Source: Bigelowiella natans CCMP2755 (lineage: Eukaryota > Cercozoa > Chlorarachniophyceae). Taken from it: 64,000 nucleotides of DNA. Positions within the stretch are counted from its first letter, which is position 1. Each line of letters begins with the position of its first letter. The translations under genes were made by a program, and so were the position numbers. The notes under the pieces were generated by a model that ran no database searches, was not told the origin of the DNA, and saw nothing but the letters and a program-made list of their open reading frames with translations. The stretch spans positions 46,001-110,000 of the forward strand of contig ADNK01001276.1 in NCBI GenBank assembly GCA_000320545.1. The letters run 5' to 3'. Shown here in pieces: positions 1-12,524 of this stretch.

Positions 1-1088
1 GAAGAGAAGCTCCGGTTTGCTCTGGCGTATGGGTAGGACTGTGAGTTCACAAATTATCGAAGTTACATCGAAACAAGATAGAGAGAACAAATTACAATTT
101 AAAAAAAAAAACTGAACGGATAATGAGGGAAACGTTTCCGGTCGAGTTTGAGAAAAGTGCGGTGAATATGCATACCTACTTGTTTCCGATTATCACCGTA
201 GTCGTCATTCCCCTTCCTTCCTTCTCCTCGACTCGCACTTATGAATACTACAAACAGGTTCCGCAACATCCAGAACACGATGAGGAAGCTCAAGCGCAAT
301 CGAAATCCCTATCACTACGTTGAACTGATGGCGTGCCCTGCCGGTAGCAAATAGCATGCAAATATCTACGATGATGGTGATGATGATCATTATTATTATC
401 ATTGTTATAAGAGGAGGGGAGGGGGGGGAGGGACGCGTGAGGCAGACGATGCCTTGTGGAACATATAGTTATCAATTGTGCTACGATCAAGACTTAAAAA
501 TACACTTCTTCCAGGATGCGCGAATGGGGGGGGGCAGCTTAAAAGCGAGGCAAAGAAGCCACGGGAACTTGCCGCAGAGCTCCAGCAGAAGTACTACAAA
601 GAACTTCGCATCCGTCAGCCTGAGGTTAGCAGCAAATAGGGGCTGCAGCATTGAATAGCTAGAAAGATGATTGGGAAATAGCAAGGCCGGCGATGACGAC
701 GACGATGATGATGATGATGCGAATGAAAGTGGCGATGTGAGGTATCACCTCTTCCCGTGGACGGAAAATGGGCTCTCATAGCTTGCGTTCGTTTCTTTTT
801 CTATCATGTTCTTTCTGCACTCATCGTGGCAATGATTAGGATACACCTATGGTCAAAGCATTCCGTACACTGGCGAGCAGGTTTAGCTCGGCTCTTTCTT
901 TCACATTTCCACTCCTCCCTTCTCACGAGATGACATATTTGCAAATATATGCTGAGACTGTACTGGGATGGCGTTGGTCGTTGTCATCTAGGTTTGAGAA
1001 AGGAGACGACTTGGTTTCCACATCTTTTCGTGATGTGTCCAAGAAGGAAGAGGATTCGGAAATAGCGGGGCTTACAGAAACATGGTGA
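1..1088 (+). CDS. NAR1: Nar1/CIAO3-like cytosolic Fe-S cluster assembly factor, C-terminal part
   Basis: This is the C-terminal end of the Fe-only-hydrogenase-like protein that passes Fe-S clusters to the CIA targeting complex in the cytosol. The 5' part lies outside the window. Four exons join in phase: 1-32, 258-343, 515-624 and 930-1088. The joined protein reads [16 protein letters not shown], then [19 protein letters not shown], which is the conserved cluster-binding region of the family with its Cys-Pro-x-Gly-Cys-x-N-G-G-G core. The last exon carries the family's tail pattern (T-x-F-R-x-V-x-K) and ends in a C-terminal tryptophan (GLTETW), as Nar1 proteins do. Phase agreement at all three junctions supports the model. 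The start of exon 4 is the least certain boundary. The gene converges on the small minus-strand gene to its right. Confidence 0.9.
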
Positions 1089-2041
1089 TGATCATGGTGT
1101 TTAGAGATCATGATGTTTATGGGCCTTCAGTGTTAGAGAATTATAACTAGACATAATTGTTATTGCGTGTAATCATTTCATACATGTGCATGTATATATC
1201 CGCATGTACGCCCACAGCGATGACGACTCGCACAGAAAGGCTTATACGCTGTAAACCTAAACTTGTGAAAATTTTTGTTCGCTTGCGCGCTAGCATTGAT
1301 CTCACAATCATGGTGACAACCTAGCAACATTTCATTGCGCACACATAGTCGTGCAATCGATACTTTAATCATAAATCATAGTTACATCCAATACTTACTG
1401 CTAGACTGGCTAGATTACATTTTAGAACTTTGTACTCACGTATGTGGTTAGCTACCTCGCGCGTAATATGTATGCTGTTGCATGTAAAAGCTTACTTTTT
1501 GACACTTGAATGAGTTTGTGAAGTTGGAAACAAAACGTGTAGTCACTGTGAAATGGCAGGCTCGTTTAGTCATGGCTGGCGGCAGCAAGGTGTGTTTCTG
1601 CATGCTAGCATGCGTACACACGCACAGCTAGACAGTACATAGAGAATGCATGCATGCTATATGTTGGCGGCGACTCGCTTTATTGGATTCGAATTCCATC
1701 ACTATAGGCAACGGTATGGCATGGCCGGCAGCTGTTACTTTAAATCTCATTGCATACAATGAGCTAACAAAATGATGCACTGGGGAGTAGAGGCCTAGAC
1801 GAGCATGGTATGTTACTCCGTAGCTATCAAGATGTATCCTGAGTGTCTAGAGTCTTTCCAGCTTGGAATATTTACATTTCAAATTTCATAGACATCTTCA
1901 ATACATGACGTTCGTGGCTACACTGATTGATCATTGACAACGTACTCAAACAATTCATTAATGATCCGTTGACAGATTGAAGTTGAGCACACCAAAGAAA
2001 TACATCTGCAGTACTGCTACAATTGCTGACGAGGCTAATAA
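1089..2041. other. Convergent 3'-3' spacer, no gene seen
   Basis: No convincing coding exon was found. The stretch is rich in short palindromic words: TGCATGC and CATGCATG around 1600-1655, GCTAG words, and CATG throughout. The same vocabulary returns in the other convergent spacers of this window. Confidence 0.6.
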
Positions 2042-2686
2042 TTAGTAAACACTATATGATCGGTATCCTCCTTGCTGGTGTCCGCGAGATGCAGGCGAAG
2101 CCATCTTGAACGGTAGAACATCGATGACAGGAGGAGAGCCAGCATTCTGCATGCTTGTGCGGCTTGACCGGATTTCACTTCTCATCATCAAAGATATCCT
2201 TCGTGGGGTCGTCGATCCCCTCTTACTCCAGGCTTGTAGTTCGCTGGTGGATTGAACACGCGGGGTTATTCCATCACGGGATATGTTCAGAGTTACGATC
2301 CCAAGATCGTCGGAGGTGTTGCCATAAAATAATGGATTGCAGGAAAAAGTTCTTCCTTTTGGAGCATCTGTAACTGTGCCGTTAACTGAATCCTTAAAGC
2401 TTTGGTCCGAGGGCCTGTTTCCTGTAATACTCTGCTGACTGGATTTGGATTTGTAGTTGCGTTTCAACTTTAGGGAAGAAGTTTTCTGGTTTTTCAAATC
2501 AGAGGCGTGGCTTTCTGGCAAAGTCGGAGTATGCGCATGGATGTTATCATCTCTGACTGTGGATCGGAAACAGCAACAGCAAATCGTCCTATGTATGGAA
2601 TATCTGCAGCGATAGCAAGCGCACGCCAAAACAACAGCTCCGACAAAGGCAGGAACGACGATTATCAGAAGTGTGACATCCAACAT
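2042..2686 (-). CDS. Small single-pass membrane protein with Cys-rich juxtamembrane segment
   Basis: A single open exon of 214 residues, not recognised as a known family. The first ~22 residues form one hydrophobic segment (LLIIVVPAFVGAVVLACA). It is followed directly by a Cys-rich basic stretch (CYRCRYSIHRTICCCCF), which would suit a membrane anchor with palmitoylation sites. The remaining ~170 residues are polar and rich in Ser, Thr and Arg, and look disordered and cytoplasmic. An in-frame TGA lies immediately before the ATG, so the coding part must start here. A strong splice acceptor (pyrimidine tract then CAG near 2717-2725, minus strand) suggests a 5' untranslated exon upstream. Coding status is inferred from the intact reading frame and the membrane-protein-like layout only. 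Confidence 0.6.
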   Translation of the reverse strand: MLDVTLLIIVVPAFVGAVVLACACYRCRYSIHRTICCCCFRSTVRDDNIHAHTPTLPESHASDLKNQKTSSLKLKRNYKSKSSQQSITGNRPSDQSFKDSVNGTVTDAPKGRTFSCNPLFYGNTSDDLGIVTLNISRDGITPRVQSTSELQAWSKRGSTTPRRISLMMRSEIRSSRTSMQNAGSPPVIDVLPFKMASPASRGHQQGGYRSYSVY

Positions 2687-3779
2687 TCAGGATAACACTG
2701 CGGTCTAACGCTGCAGTCTGAGGAGAGAGGTGATAGCGGTGATTTTGGAGGATGGGGAGGAAAACTACTAGGATGGAGCAGGAGGCGGCGGAAAGACCGT
2801 GGCTCGGCTCTTTGTGCCGAGCGCAGCGCGATTTGGGCATCCCAGAGACCAGGAAAAACTACGATAAATCCTTTGTCGCAAAGGGAAAATACGCTGTCAT
2901 CGACGGCAATTAGCGAGATTGCGAGCGGCAAAGATTTGAGAGCTGATCTTGCGACAAGAAAACATGGTTGTCTCAGGGGATGTTGATCGTCAATTCTCAT
3001 GGTGACCTGGGCAAAGATTGCCTCGAAACCCCTCTTTCTTCTCGATCTGGTTCCGACTCGTTGGTGGCAGTGTCATGCAGTGAGGGAAAACTGTCGTGCG
3101 TTCGGATGTGCGTGCACTCGTCTAAACGTTGCAGCACAATCTCTCGATCAGCCACCATCGAAAACTCCGCGCTGATGCCATGCTGCGCGCAACAAGTGAG
3201 ACAGACACGGCGGCGTGTCTGCTCGAACTCAGACATCGCCCAGCTGCCAGCAGCTTGTCCATCTTGATGGGTCGATGGTCATGCACAGTCACCACACACG
3301 GTGCGCACACGGATGTGTGTCTTTGCATTGGACACAGTTTGAAACATGCATCAATGCTGTCGTCGATCGATCGCGGAGCTGTCAGATCGACCAGCTGGCA
3401 TGTAAAATGTGAAACGTGTGTGCAGGCCGCGCACGTGAGGCGAACGCTGCAGATCAGGCGATGCATCCGTCTGATGGATCACGCACGCCTAGACGCGGAT
3501 CAAGAAATGTTCGAATAATGCATTAATGAGTTGCTCTAGCTACTAGCTAGTGCTGTTCCTTCCGTCCATCGCAGCATTTGCACCTGCATCCATCGTGTCG
3601 ACCATCTTGCGCATGGCATGCTAGCATGACTGAACCAAGCATGTCTAGATGTGTTAGACGCATACACGCCATTTATGTTGTTTTCAATGTAAATTTAGCC
3701 AAAACAGTGATACTTCATTGTTAGCGATATTCAATATATCAGCAGCCACATCAATCAATACATTTTTCTCCTTCAGATC
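2687..3779. other. Spacer between two minus-strand genes, no confident gene
   Basis: The left part (2687-3000) should hold the upstream region and perhaps a 5' untranslated exon of the small membrane protein. The right part (about 3240-3779) has the TGCATGC/AGCTAGCT vocabulary of the convergent spacers, for example around 3535-3550 and 3610-3645. Cys-rich open frames exist on both strands at 2968-3518, but none has a convincing start, splice sites or protein-like composition. A small plus-strand gene here would restore the alternating pattern seen elsewhere, but I cannot support one. Confidence 0.45.
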
Positions 3780-6700
3780 TTATTCTTTATCATCATCAGT
3801 TTGTTTTTCATCAAACTGTGTCTCGTCTACTTGATCATCACAGCCGTTATCATCGAGAAACTTTCCGCCTGAAGCAGTCGGCCGATATTCTCTACTTCCA
3901 GCTTCTGCATTAGTAAGTCCACGTGTTTTAAACGAGTCTTCTTCTCCTTCATCATCGCCCTCATCTCCCGCAGTCTCGTCTCGGGCATGCATCTTTCCCT
4001 TCTTTCCGTTGCTCTCATTGCCATTGCAGCATGAATCATCCGCCGCAGGTGGGGCACGAGCACCGAAGCTGCTATCGAACGCACCCAGCCTCATCTTCTG
4101 GCTACCGCCATTTTCCCTCGTCTGTCTTGGATGTGGATCTCTAGGCATTTCCACATCAGACAGTTCTTCAGGGAAGAAAGGCTTGTTGCCATCTTCATCG
4201 GTTTGGACATGGCCAGATGGGGAGCTATCGGACAGAGTCTCCTCAGCCGCCCGCTTCGCCAGGATGCGTTCTGCTTTTTGGGCCTTTCGCTTGATCTCCG
4301 CGTACTTCCTCTCGTAAGCTGCACGCTCAGCTCTGTCGTGCAGGTAGGCCTGGCTTTGTTTCCGCGCGCTTTCGATATCAATGACGTCATCCCAGCCAGA
4401 GAACGCCATTTTGGAGAGGTCCTCCGGAAGTGTCATCTTGGAGTCCTCCGACTCATCATCCTCTCCACCTGCGGCCATGCTCTTAGAGAGCATAAGCTCA
4501 TGGAGCAAGTGGAACGACTGGTCATCAAATGCCAGCTCGGGGGCCGAGAAGTAGTCTTCTGCTCCCTGGTCACCACTCCTTCTTCCCACTCTGTTGTCTT
4601 TTCTTGAAATCCTCATCATCTCCTCAAGTGCCTCATCAACATCATCCTTCGTAATCTTGGAATGGTCCCGACTACTTCGTCGCTTCTCGGCCTCCGAGAG
4701 GTGCCTGATGAGATCCTGTGCCTCCTCAGGTAGCGCGATGCTATCCGACTTGATCATCTGCGCCAGTGTGCGATTCTCAGGCTTGCTGAGGGATGGGAAA
4801 TCATCTGTGCACTTGGTGTATTCCCCGTGAATGGCTGGATCGCTGAGGTCGGCATGGTCGTCGAGTATGTAGCTCGGCAGCATGTTGAGTCCCTTAGGCA
4901 CCACGGCGTGGAATTCGTCGTAGATTTCCAGCATATTCTCCGGTGTCGGCCACGGCCATAGCTTGAGCGTCTTGTCCTTCGAGCCGGTGACGAGGTAGCC
5001 TTTCGGTCCTAGGTCAAGAGAAGTTATGGGTGCCTTGTGCCCGATGAAGCTGCGCACACACTCCCCGCTGCTGAGATTGTAGCCGCGTACGGCACTCTTG
5101 TCCGCGTCGAGAGTGGCAACGAAGCGCCCTAGTTTCTCGTCCATCGCCGCCAAGCCAACCTGAGGATGATCGACAACCACGACGATGATGATTGCAATTT
5201 ATGATAAACCACAATGAAATTATGATAACGATTGCTAGCAGCTGCCAGCATCATAAGGGAAAGAACGGGAAGAGATGATGTTATACGACAATATTGCGAG
5301 AGAAATTCAGTAACATACCAGCAGCAGCAGCAGCACTGTTGCTGCTGCTGCTACTACTACTACTACTACTACTACCAGTTCTACAAAAGCAGTTAGTAAG
5401 TACCCTGGCTTCAAGCTTTCTTACGTAAGCTAACTCGAATCCTTGATTCTTATGGAACTCTTCCGGGTTGTCGATGCCGTATGCCGGGGAGTGGTATCGC
5501 CACATGTACACACGGGTGCCCGCAGCAGCAACAATGTAGTCCTCATGCAGGGAAAGCCGTAGATCACGTATCCCCCCCGCTGTTTGTAGTTGTGTAACCA
5601 ACCGCCCGGTGTTGATATTCCACACGTCAATGACAGTCTCGCGCTCTCCCGCAGTTAGCACAAGCGAGCTGTTATCCTTGAGTGTCACGATCCAGTTCAG
5701 TTGGTAGTGCAGAGGGATTGCTGAGGGAGAAGGGTGGGGGAGGGGGGGGGGATTTAGTAAGCTCGGAGATAGAATCGATACTTAGTCTCTCTTCACTTTC
5801 TCTTGAACAACCCAATGGCTATTTTCAGCCAAGAAACGACTAGGTTTTCAACCTCTATCTGCTTGTCTTTCATGCTCATAGTGTGATGCAGCAGCAGCAG
5901 CAAAAACAACATTATCATCGATGGCAACTTCCAACAGGATCATACACCACATACACCACATACCAGAGTAATCAGCATATGGCCCGTCTCTAAGCTCCCA
6001 AATGTTAAGTCTTTCGCTGCGTCCACCGAACAACACCTTTTCCGACCGACGATCAAATGATACAGCGAGGACTTCAGCAGAATCCTCTTTCAAGCCAGTG
6101 CATTCCCCGTCGGCGTTGAAGAACATCACGCGGCAATCAGCCGACGCCGAGATGAACCTAAAACCAGGAAGTAGCAACACCGAATCAATTCAATTTTTTA
6201 ACTTTTGATGCAAATGCTGGCGGCATTAACGAGGCGGCTTCTTTCAACACCCATGTGCTACGTCGTACCGTGTGCCCACGTGATTCCACCGAATTTGGAA
6301 AACCTCGTTGTTGTGATATTTCACGCTCTGCTTGAGCATGGCCTTCCGATTCAGGAACGCGAAGATATTGTTGTCTCCGCATGCGCTGATGATCCACGGC
6401 TCCTTCGCTTGGGGTAGGTGATGCCACTTAACCTCGTAAATCTTAGACTGCAATCCTGTAAAGCTATAATGCGCAGATGAAACGTCCGAACCCTTGATGA
6501 TGTCAAAATTGGGGGAGGAGGAAGAAGATGAAGAAGAAGAAGAGAAGAGGAGAAGAGATTGGTGAGTAAGCGAATGATGCAGTCAGGGGAATAAAACGGA
6601 GAGGAGCAAGTGAGGGGAAGAAGAAGAGGGAGATCCAACCACTGCTATCACCATCACCACCACCACCACCCCCGCCGCCTCTAAAACGAAAAGTAGCAAT

Positions 6701-8718
6701 ACCTCGAAGTACATAGTAGTCGGGTCCGCCTCGGTGCGAATGTACGTCATATCGTACTGCGGAGGAGAATTCTTGCCTGGAAAACGATTCATGTAAAAAG
6801 GAGATTTCTCCTCCTTTCCATAAAGGCGGCCTTCCTCATCCCTCTCGCCCCGTAACAGCTGGGCGATTCGCTCGGGATCTTCGGAGAATTCACTCGCGGC
6901 TGTAGGAGAGTCTTGGCCAGGGTCGGCAGAAGAGGTTGACTCTTCCGCGGAGCCTTTCTCCTCGTCGTTCAGGTCATCATCAGAGCCTCCAAAGACGGGG
7001 TCGTCTTTGTCAACATTGTTGCGGATCTCACCAACGTTGGCTTCCCAGATTCCGCGAATGTTCTTCACGTAGCGCTCCACCTCAATGTCCTCCATTCGGT
7101 CCTTGCTCAGTCCAGGCATCTTGATGCGGACGAAGGCAAGGTCCAGGAACCCGTCTACGGCATTCGACTGCAGAATGTCATATTCCAGCTCGCGGCTGTC
7201 GAAGCCGACCGCGAGGATCTCCAACAATTCCTTCTCCGAGAGCTTTGAGGGCTTATACTTGATGCAGAGCTCGTTGAGCCCTGGTGCGTACTTGTCCTCG
7301 TCGTCCGTCGGTTCTTCTGCGCACCACGGGTCCGACTCATACTTGATGTCGTCAGGATTCCTCATGTCCTGCACCGCTTCGAGCTCTTCCGTGGCAGGGC
7401 TCTCACCACTATGGTAGTACACAACGTCGCTCAGAGCAAAGTCGTCGGTCGTGTGGTGCGGGATCTCCCCGTCGGAGTTTGGCGTTCTTTGCTTTGGCTC
7501 GCCGAAGATGTTGTAGTCCTTCAGTCGGTGCCTCCGCACACCCTTCATCGTCCTCTCCACGACAAGATTGTCGTCGTAGTCGGACTGTAACTTCTCCCAC
7601 GTCTTGTTGGGAACTTTAAATGGGCTAGTGTCAGCGATTTCGTCGTCGGTGTCCCATTCCATCGGGTAATTGATCCGATGGATATCGTACGGGACGTCCT
7701 GCCGCGGCCCTAGAGTCTTCCAGTTATGAATGTGAGGCTTCCCCGGATAGGGCTTTGAGGGTGGGTTGTGCACCGAAATCCAGGGAGCATCTTCACCAAA
7801 CTGAGAGCGGTAGAAGAATTCTGATGGGGGCTTTGCGCCCGTAGGCCATATGTTCGGTGTATGCCTCTTGTCCTTCATGTATGCAGGCTGGAAATACTCC
7901 GTCACATTGCCCAGATTAGGCGAGAGGTCTGCATTGTGTCTACCTACAGAGAGGTGAAATGCCACAGAGCCCGCTAAGATCGTCACCAAAACGGTTATCC
8001 TCCTGTTGTGATGCAACACAACAAAATACTCGACATTATTATTGAGTCCCTAGAGAACTGCTATGAGAATATCAACAAGGATTCCCTAAACCCCCTTACA
8101 AAAAATGATTTTCACCTGTGGAATCTTGCCCGTTGTCTAGGTGAAATCCTCAGCAGCCTTGGAGTTCACATTCACAACAAGACAATAAAGTAAGCAAATA
8201 TGAACTTTTTTTCGCCAAGGACGAAAACTCAATTCAAAGAAGGAAAGGCCAATCTATAGTTACTGAAAAATTGGGGGATGTTCTTTTGTTGCAAACATGT
8301 AGACTGGCATTTGTCAAACAAGAAAACCCAAGATTGTTGCGCTATTGGAACAGGAAATATTGAAACCCGTAAGCCTATCACGTTTCCACTATAATAATGA
8401 GGGAAATACAATAGGTAAGTTACCGTGGAGCTACACTGGGGATGTTTCTCATCGCTGTACAGGTTCCCTCTCACCCATTGTTGAGGGTCCAGGCCACAGT
8501 GACTTGTTTAAAGTGGGGGCCATCCGCCGCGACTAAGGCACTTCGAGGAGCTGAGTTTGTGAGTTTTAGGAGAATATTCATGATATTTTATATATACGAC
8601 ATGCTAATATTTCGATAATACTACTTTTTCCCATTCTTCTCGGCACTTCAATACGGGAGGCGTAGATCTGCTCTGGGGGGCGGGGTGCCATTCTGAAAAC
8701 GCCGAGAACAATATCCAT
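3780..8718 (-). CDS. Large WD40-repeat protein with long N-terminal region and charged C-terminus
   Basis: Six exons join in phase on the minus strand: 8625-8718, 6703-7943, 6269-6492, 5964-6157, 5404-5720 and 3780-5159, giving about 1,150 residues. The first in-frame ATG is at 8718; a second at 8691 (MAPRPPEQIY) is equally plausible. Residues ~25-445 form a long acidic, Pro-rich region of no family I recognise. WD40 blades follow, with typical endings such as VIDVWN, LNIWEL, VYMWRY and KTLKLWPW, so a partial or complete beta-propeller is likely. The last ~300 residues are charged and partly helical, with a Lys/Ala-rich run near SQAYLHDRAERAAYERKY and an Asp/Glu-rich tail. WD40 propellers are scaffolds for complexes, so a structural role is inferred. 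The first intron is 681 nt, much longer than the others here. Confidence 0.85.
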
Positions 8719-8866
8719 GAATCGGCAATATATTTATGTCGCAGATCAAAAATATATTGGTTTTAGTAAACTTTGGATCACAATCAAATCGGACACCAAA
8801 TTAACCCAAATTTTCTTGCCTCCTCGTCCTCCGCCGCCTTGTATCACAATCCATTCTCGGGGGAGG
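8719..8866. promoter_or_regulatory. Short divergent promoter region, WD40 gene / DEAD-box helicase
   Basis: Only about 150 bp separate the proposed start codons of two genes pointing away from each other. The region must hold both transcription starts and is A/T-rich in its left part. No TATA-box assignment is attempted. Confidence 0.4.
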
Positions 8867-11173
8867 ATGAGGAGGGCCCTTCTGCAGGCCCAGCGAGGTC
8901 TCCGATCCCTCCTCCCCGTTCACACCGGCACCAGGGTTCGACGCAAAGGACAAATTGGTCTACCAAAGATAATGATGGAGCCGGGATGGACCCTTAGAGC
9001 GGGGGGACTACAGCAGCGGCGCTGGTTCTTCGCTAAGGGCTCGGAGGGATGGGAGAAGTTGCAGGCGTGTGGTGTATCAGATTCAATGGTTGAGGCTCTC
9101 AATGAAGCGGGGTAAGCATTGTAGATATGATTATTTACATAGGCGGACCTATTGTCGTTACAGCAGATACTCATCAAAAAGAGCAGACTGATCGAGTATT
9201 GTCCGAATTGACAAGTTCCCACAACACCCACACACACAGGTTTAAGAGGCCAACAATCGTGCAAGAGAAGGTAGTTCCGGAGGTGGCCAAAGGTGGAGAC
9301 GTGCTGTTCACTGCTCAGACAGGCACGGGGAAGACTCTAGCATATCTCATTCCTTTGGTGTGTCACCTATCTACCGGCATTATTACACGAAAACTAGCTT
9401 GCATTTTACGGACTACATTTATCAAGAAAGTCGCCCTCATCAAAATTGTTTACACTTACACAGGTCGAAATGGTGCTTCAAGATGAGGCCGCAGGTATTT
9501 TGGGTCTTAGATGCACCATGCACAAAGGACTACCAACTGATATGATTCACAATTATTATCAGGAATACCGCTTAGGCCACGACGACCACGCGCTCTGATA
9601 ATCACGCCGACAAGGGAGCTCGCACATCAAGGTTATTTTCTATGGTAGACAACGTGTCGAGATCCTTCCTCTCCCATCCATCCATCCTCAAATAAGACCC
9701 TCCTACTTACTACTCTTTCCTCTGCTTTGTTAAACAAACACAGTCATTAGCGTGGCGAAGAGTCTCTGTCACCGTATACGGTAGAGGACACCACCATCAC
9801 CCAATGTTGATAGTAGTTTCCTTTGCAACCTTAAAAACTTAGAATCATCCTCACTTCCTACCTCTTGGTGATTGCAGGTTCAGCTCGGCTGTTTTCACAG
9901 GGGGGCGGCAGTTCAAACGGTTGAGTCTCCATCGATTGATGATAATATTGATGAGGAAGTATGAAATGGAAGGAGAGGTTAGAGGAGGAGAAGAAGATGA
10001 TGAGAGGCGCAAATCCTCCGCTTTTTATGCAGTGCAATGAATGATGATGTAGCACTACCTTGGTCAGTCGTAACTTCCTCTCCTTCTGTCTCTTTACACA
10101 ACCCCAGGTTCTCCGATGAGCGGCTCGAACGAGGAGTTGACATCGCAGTTTGCACCTTGGATAGGTAGATATATACAGCTGCCTGCTCTAATGTGGAATA
10201 TCGATGACGATGATGATAATGGTGATGATGATGATGAAGAAGAAGGAGAAACTAATGATGTAGTACCAATTGCAGACTGGCGCAAATGAGAGAGATATCG
10301 GCCCTGGTGACCACTGATCTTCGGTATTGAACGAGAGCTACAACGACGACAATGCCGTAGATAAACCGCACGCAAACTGAAATGCGCCGGTGACTTTTGG
10401 CCCTGCGATACGAACGTCTCGCAACAAGCTTCATCGATGTGTTTTCGTTACATCTTCTCGCGATTGCAGGATTTCAGAATCCCACGCGACGACCAATGAC
10501 AACGATGAAGTGTGAGAAAGTGGTGTTTGATTGCTTCTCCCCGTTGTCATCATTATTGCTTCTGTTTTATTTTGGTTCAGCTGCATCGTCTCTGTCTTTT
10601 CTTACATTATGTTATTGTTGTTGCTGTTTATTAGCTACATTGTGTTAGATGAAGCTGACACTCTTGTTGACCCTGACAATGGGTATGAATTGCATATGCT
10701 ATTGTTGCTACTGCCGTGAGCACATCACTGACTAGAAGTGTTAGTGCCCTCAGGCTTTCTTAAATTCCCTCTTTCCCTCCCCCCTCTCTATTTCAAGTCC
10801 ATTTTTCTTTCTGTTTCTCTGCTGCATTTTTGCGCGAATCGTGTATTAAAAGAGGAGAAAGACGGGGAGGGGAAGGGAGGGAAGGGAGAGAAGGGAGAGA
10901 AGGAAGAACCGAAATCCCGCGTGTAGACAACAAACAGGATCATGCTGATCTCAGCATGCAAATACGATGCCTACATCGATGACTTTCTTCGGACATATTC
11001 ACATCATGGCACTTATGTATGATAATCAAGGTTTGGCCCTCTTCTCAACGACCTGGTTGGTGATCTACGCCGGCGAAAAGCAAGAGATGCTGACCATGAG
11101 CTATTCCATCCTCGGCTGCAGGTCTCACTACCATCTGAGGGCCTCTGTAGTGATTTCACACTACTATAAAATA

Positions 11174-11212
<39 letters not shown>

Positions 11213-11721
11213 ATATTTACATATACGTGTGTATCCGTTTCAACCTTTATAAGATTTGCATACCTATTACTTTTATCCCCTGAATTCTTTCCCAATGAAA
11301 GAAGTCTCTTCTCTTGTGTCTCCTGCTACGATCATCTTTTAAAGCCAATGAGAGACCAAACCGTATGCGGCACACCAACGCTCACTACCACCTTCACGAA
11401 CAATCAGCTTGTATTTGCATCTGCGACGATGAGGCCATCTTCGGAGCAGCGTGTATTAGCATTGGCACCCTCCTCACGCATTGTAGGCGGAATGGGCCTT
11501 CATAAGGTTCAGCCCTGCCATCATCGTTTTTATCGTCGTCTTCTTCCGAAACCATTTCGTCTCTTCTAGAATCGACACGCACTCACCCTCACACACTCAC
11601 ACACATAAAATGTAAGAACATCGTAGATATGATGTAATCCTTCATATGCTTGCATCTTACTCTTGACCTGGATTCTTAACAGACGCTTCCAAAACTCGAT
11701 AAAGCTTTTCGTTATGTCCGG

Positions 11722-11757
<36 letters not shown>

Positions 11758-11800
11758 ATAGTAGCAGTAGCAGCCATAATGAGACATATGAAAGATAATC

Positions 11801-11836
<36 letters not shown>

Positions 11837-12236
11837 GGATCGGCACTTCATGATTAGAATGGATGATGATATCTCCCATGATGACACCAAAGCAGCTTAG
11901 TAGTCGTTGTAGTTGTAGTTGTAGTAGTAGTAGTGGTTATGGTTGTAGTTATAGTTGTAGTAGTAAAAGCTGTGGGCTTTATGAGGAACACCATTCCAGA
12001 TGTCACCTCGAAAAAAAAGAAAGACTATTTGTTCGTACGTTTGTATGTATGCGAGATGTGTAAGAAACAGAGCCACTGCTACGAGACAACAACGGACGCG
12101 ATTTCTTCTTCTCATGCGCAATAATGATAAGGAAATTGATCATCACCATCGTCTTTATGTCCACAACCAGGGCGACGAGGATAGACTTGCAGCATTGGCA
12201 TCTTTGCTTTTGGAGTGCGAGGAGCACAAGCAGTTG

Positions 12237-12272
<36 letters not shown>

Positions 12273-12492
12273 GCTGATCATCGCTCTACTGTGGGCAATG
12301 TGATGGGAGGGGTTGGGCCGGATGACGAAAGGCATGGAGGTGCTGGAACGCTCATCTTCTGCAACACGATAGCAAGTGCGAAGGCCGTCCGATATTTCCT
12401 CCTTGAAAAGGTGCCCTGCCAGCTACGTGGGAATCAATGCATATATGCAGCTGTGCATTTGTCACATCATTAAAAGCCCTTCACCATCGGTG

Positions 12493-12524
<32 letters not shown>

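Noticed and set aside
2968-3518. Cys-rich open frames on both strands
   Set aside because: No credible start, no splice signals and no family resemblance; the right part has the composition of the non-coding spacers.
7944-8019. Signal-peptide-like leader (RRITVLVTILAGSVAFHL) fused to the WD40 gene's second exon
   Set aside because: There is no ATG in that frame. A perfect acceptor sits at 7944, and an upstream exon (8625-8718) joins in phase.
10923-10990. Possible helicase exon after motif II
   Set aside because: Joining exon 10635-10682 directly to 11031-11121 gives the standard continuation after the DEAD motif in exact phase.
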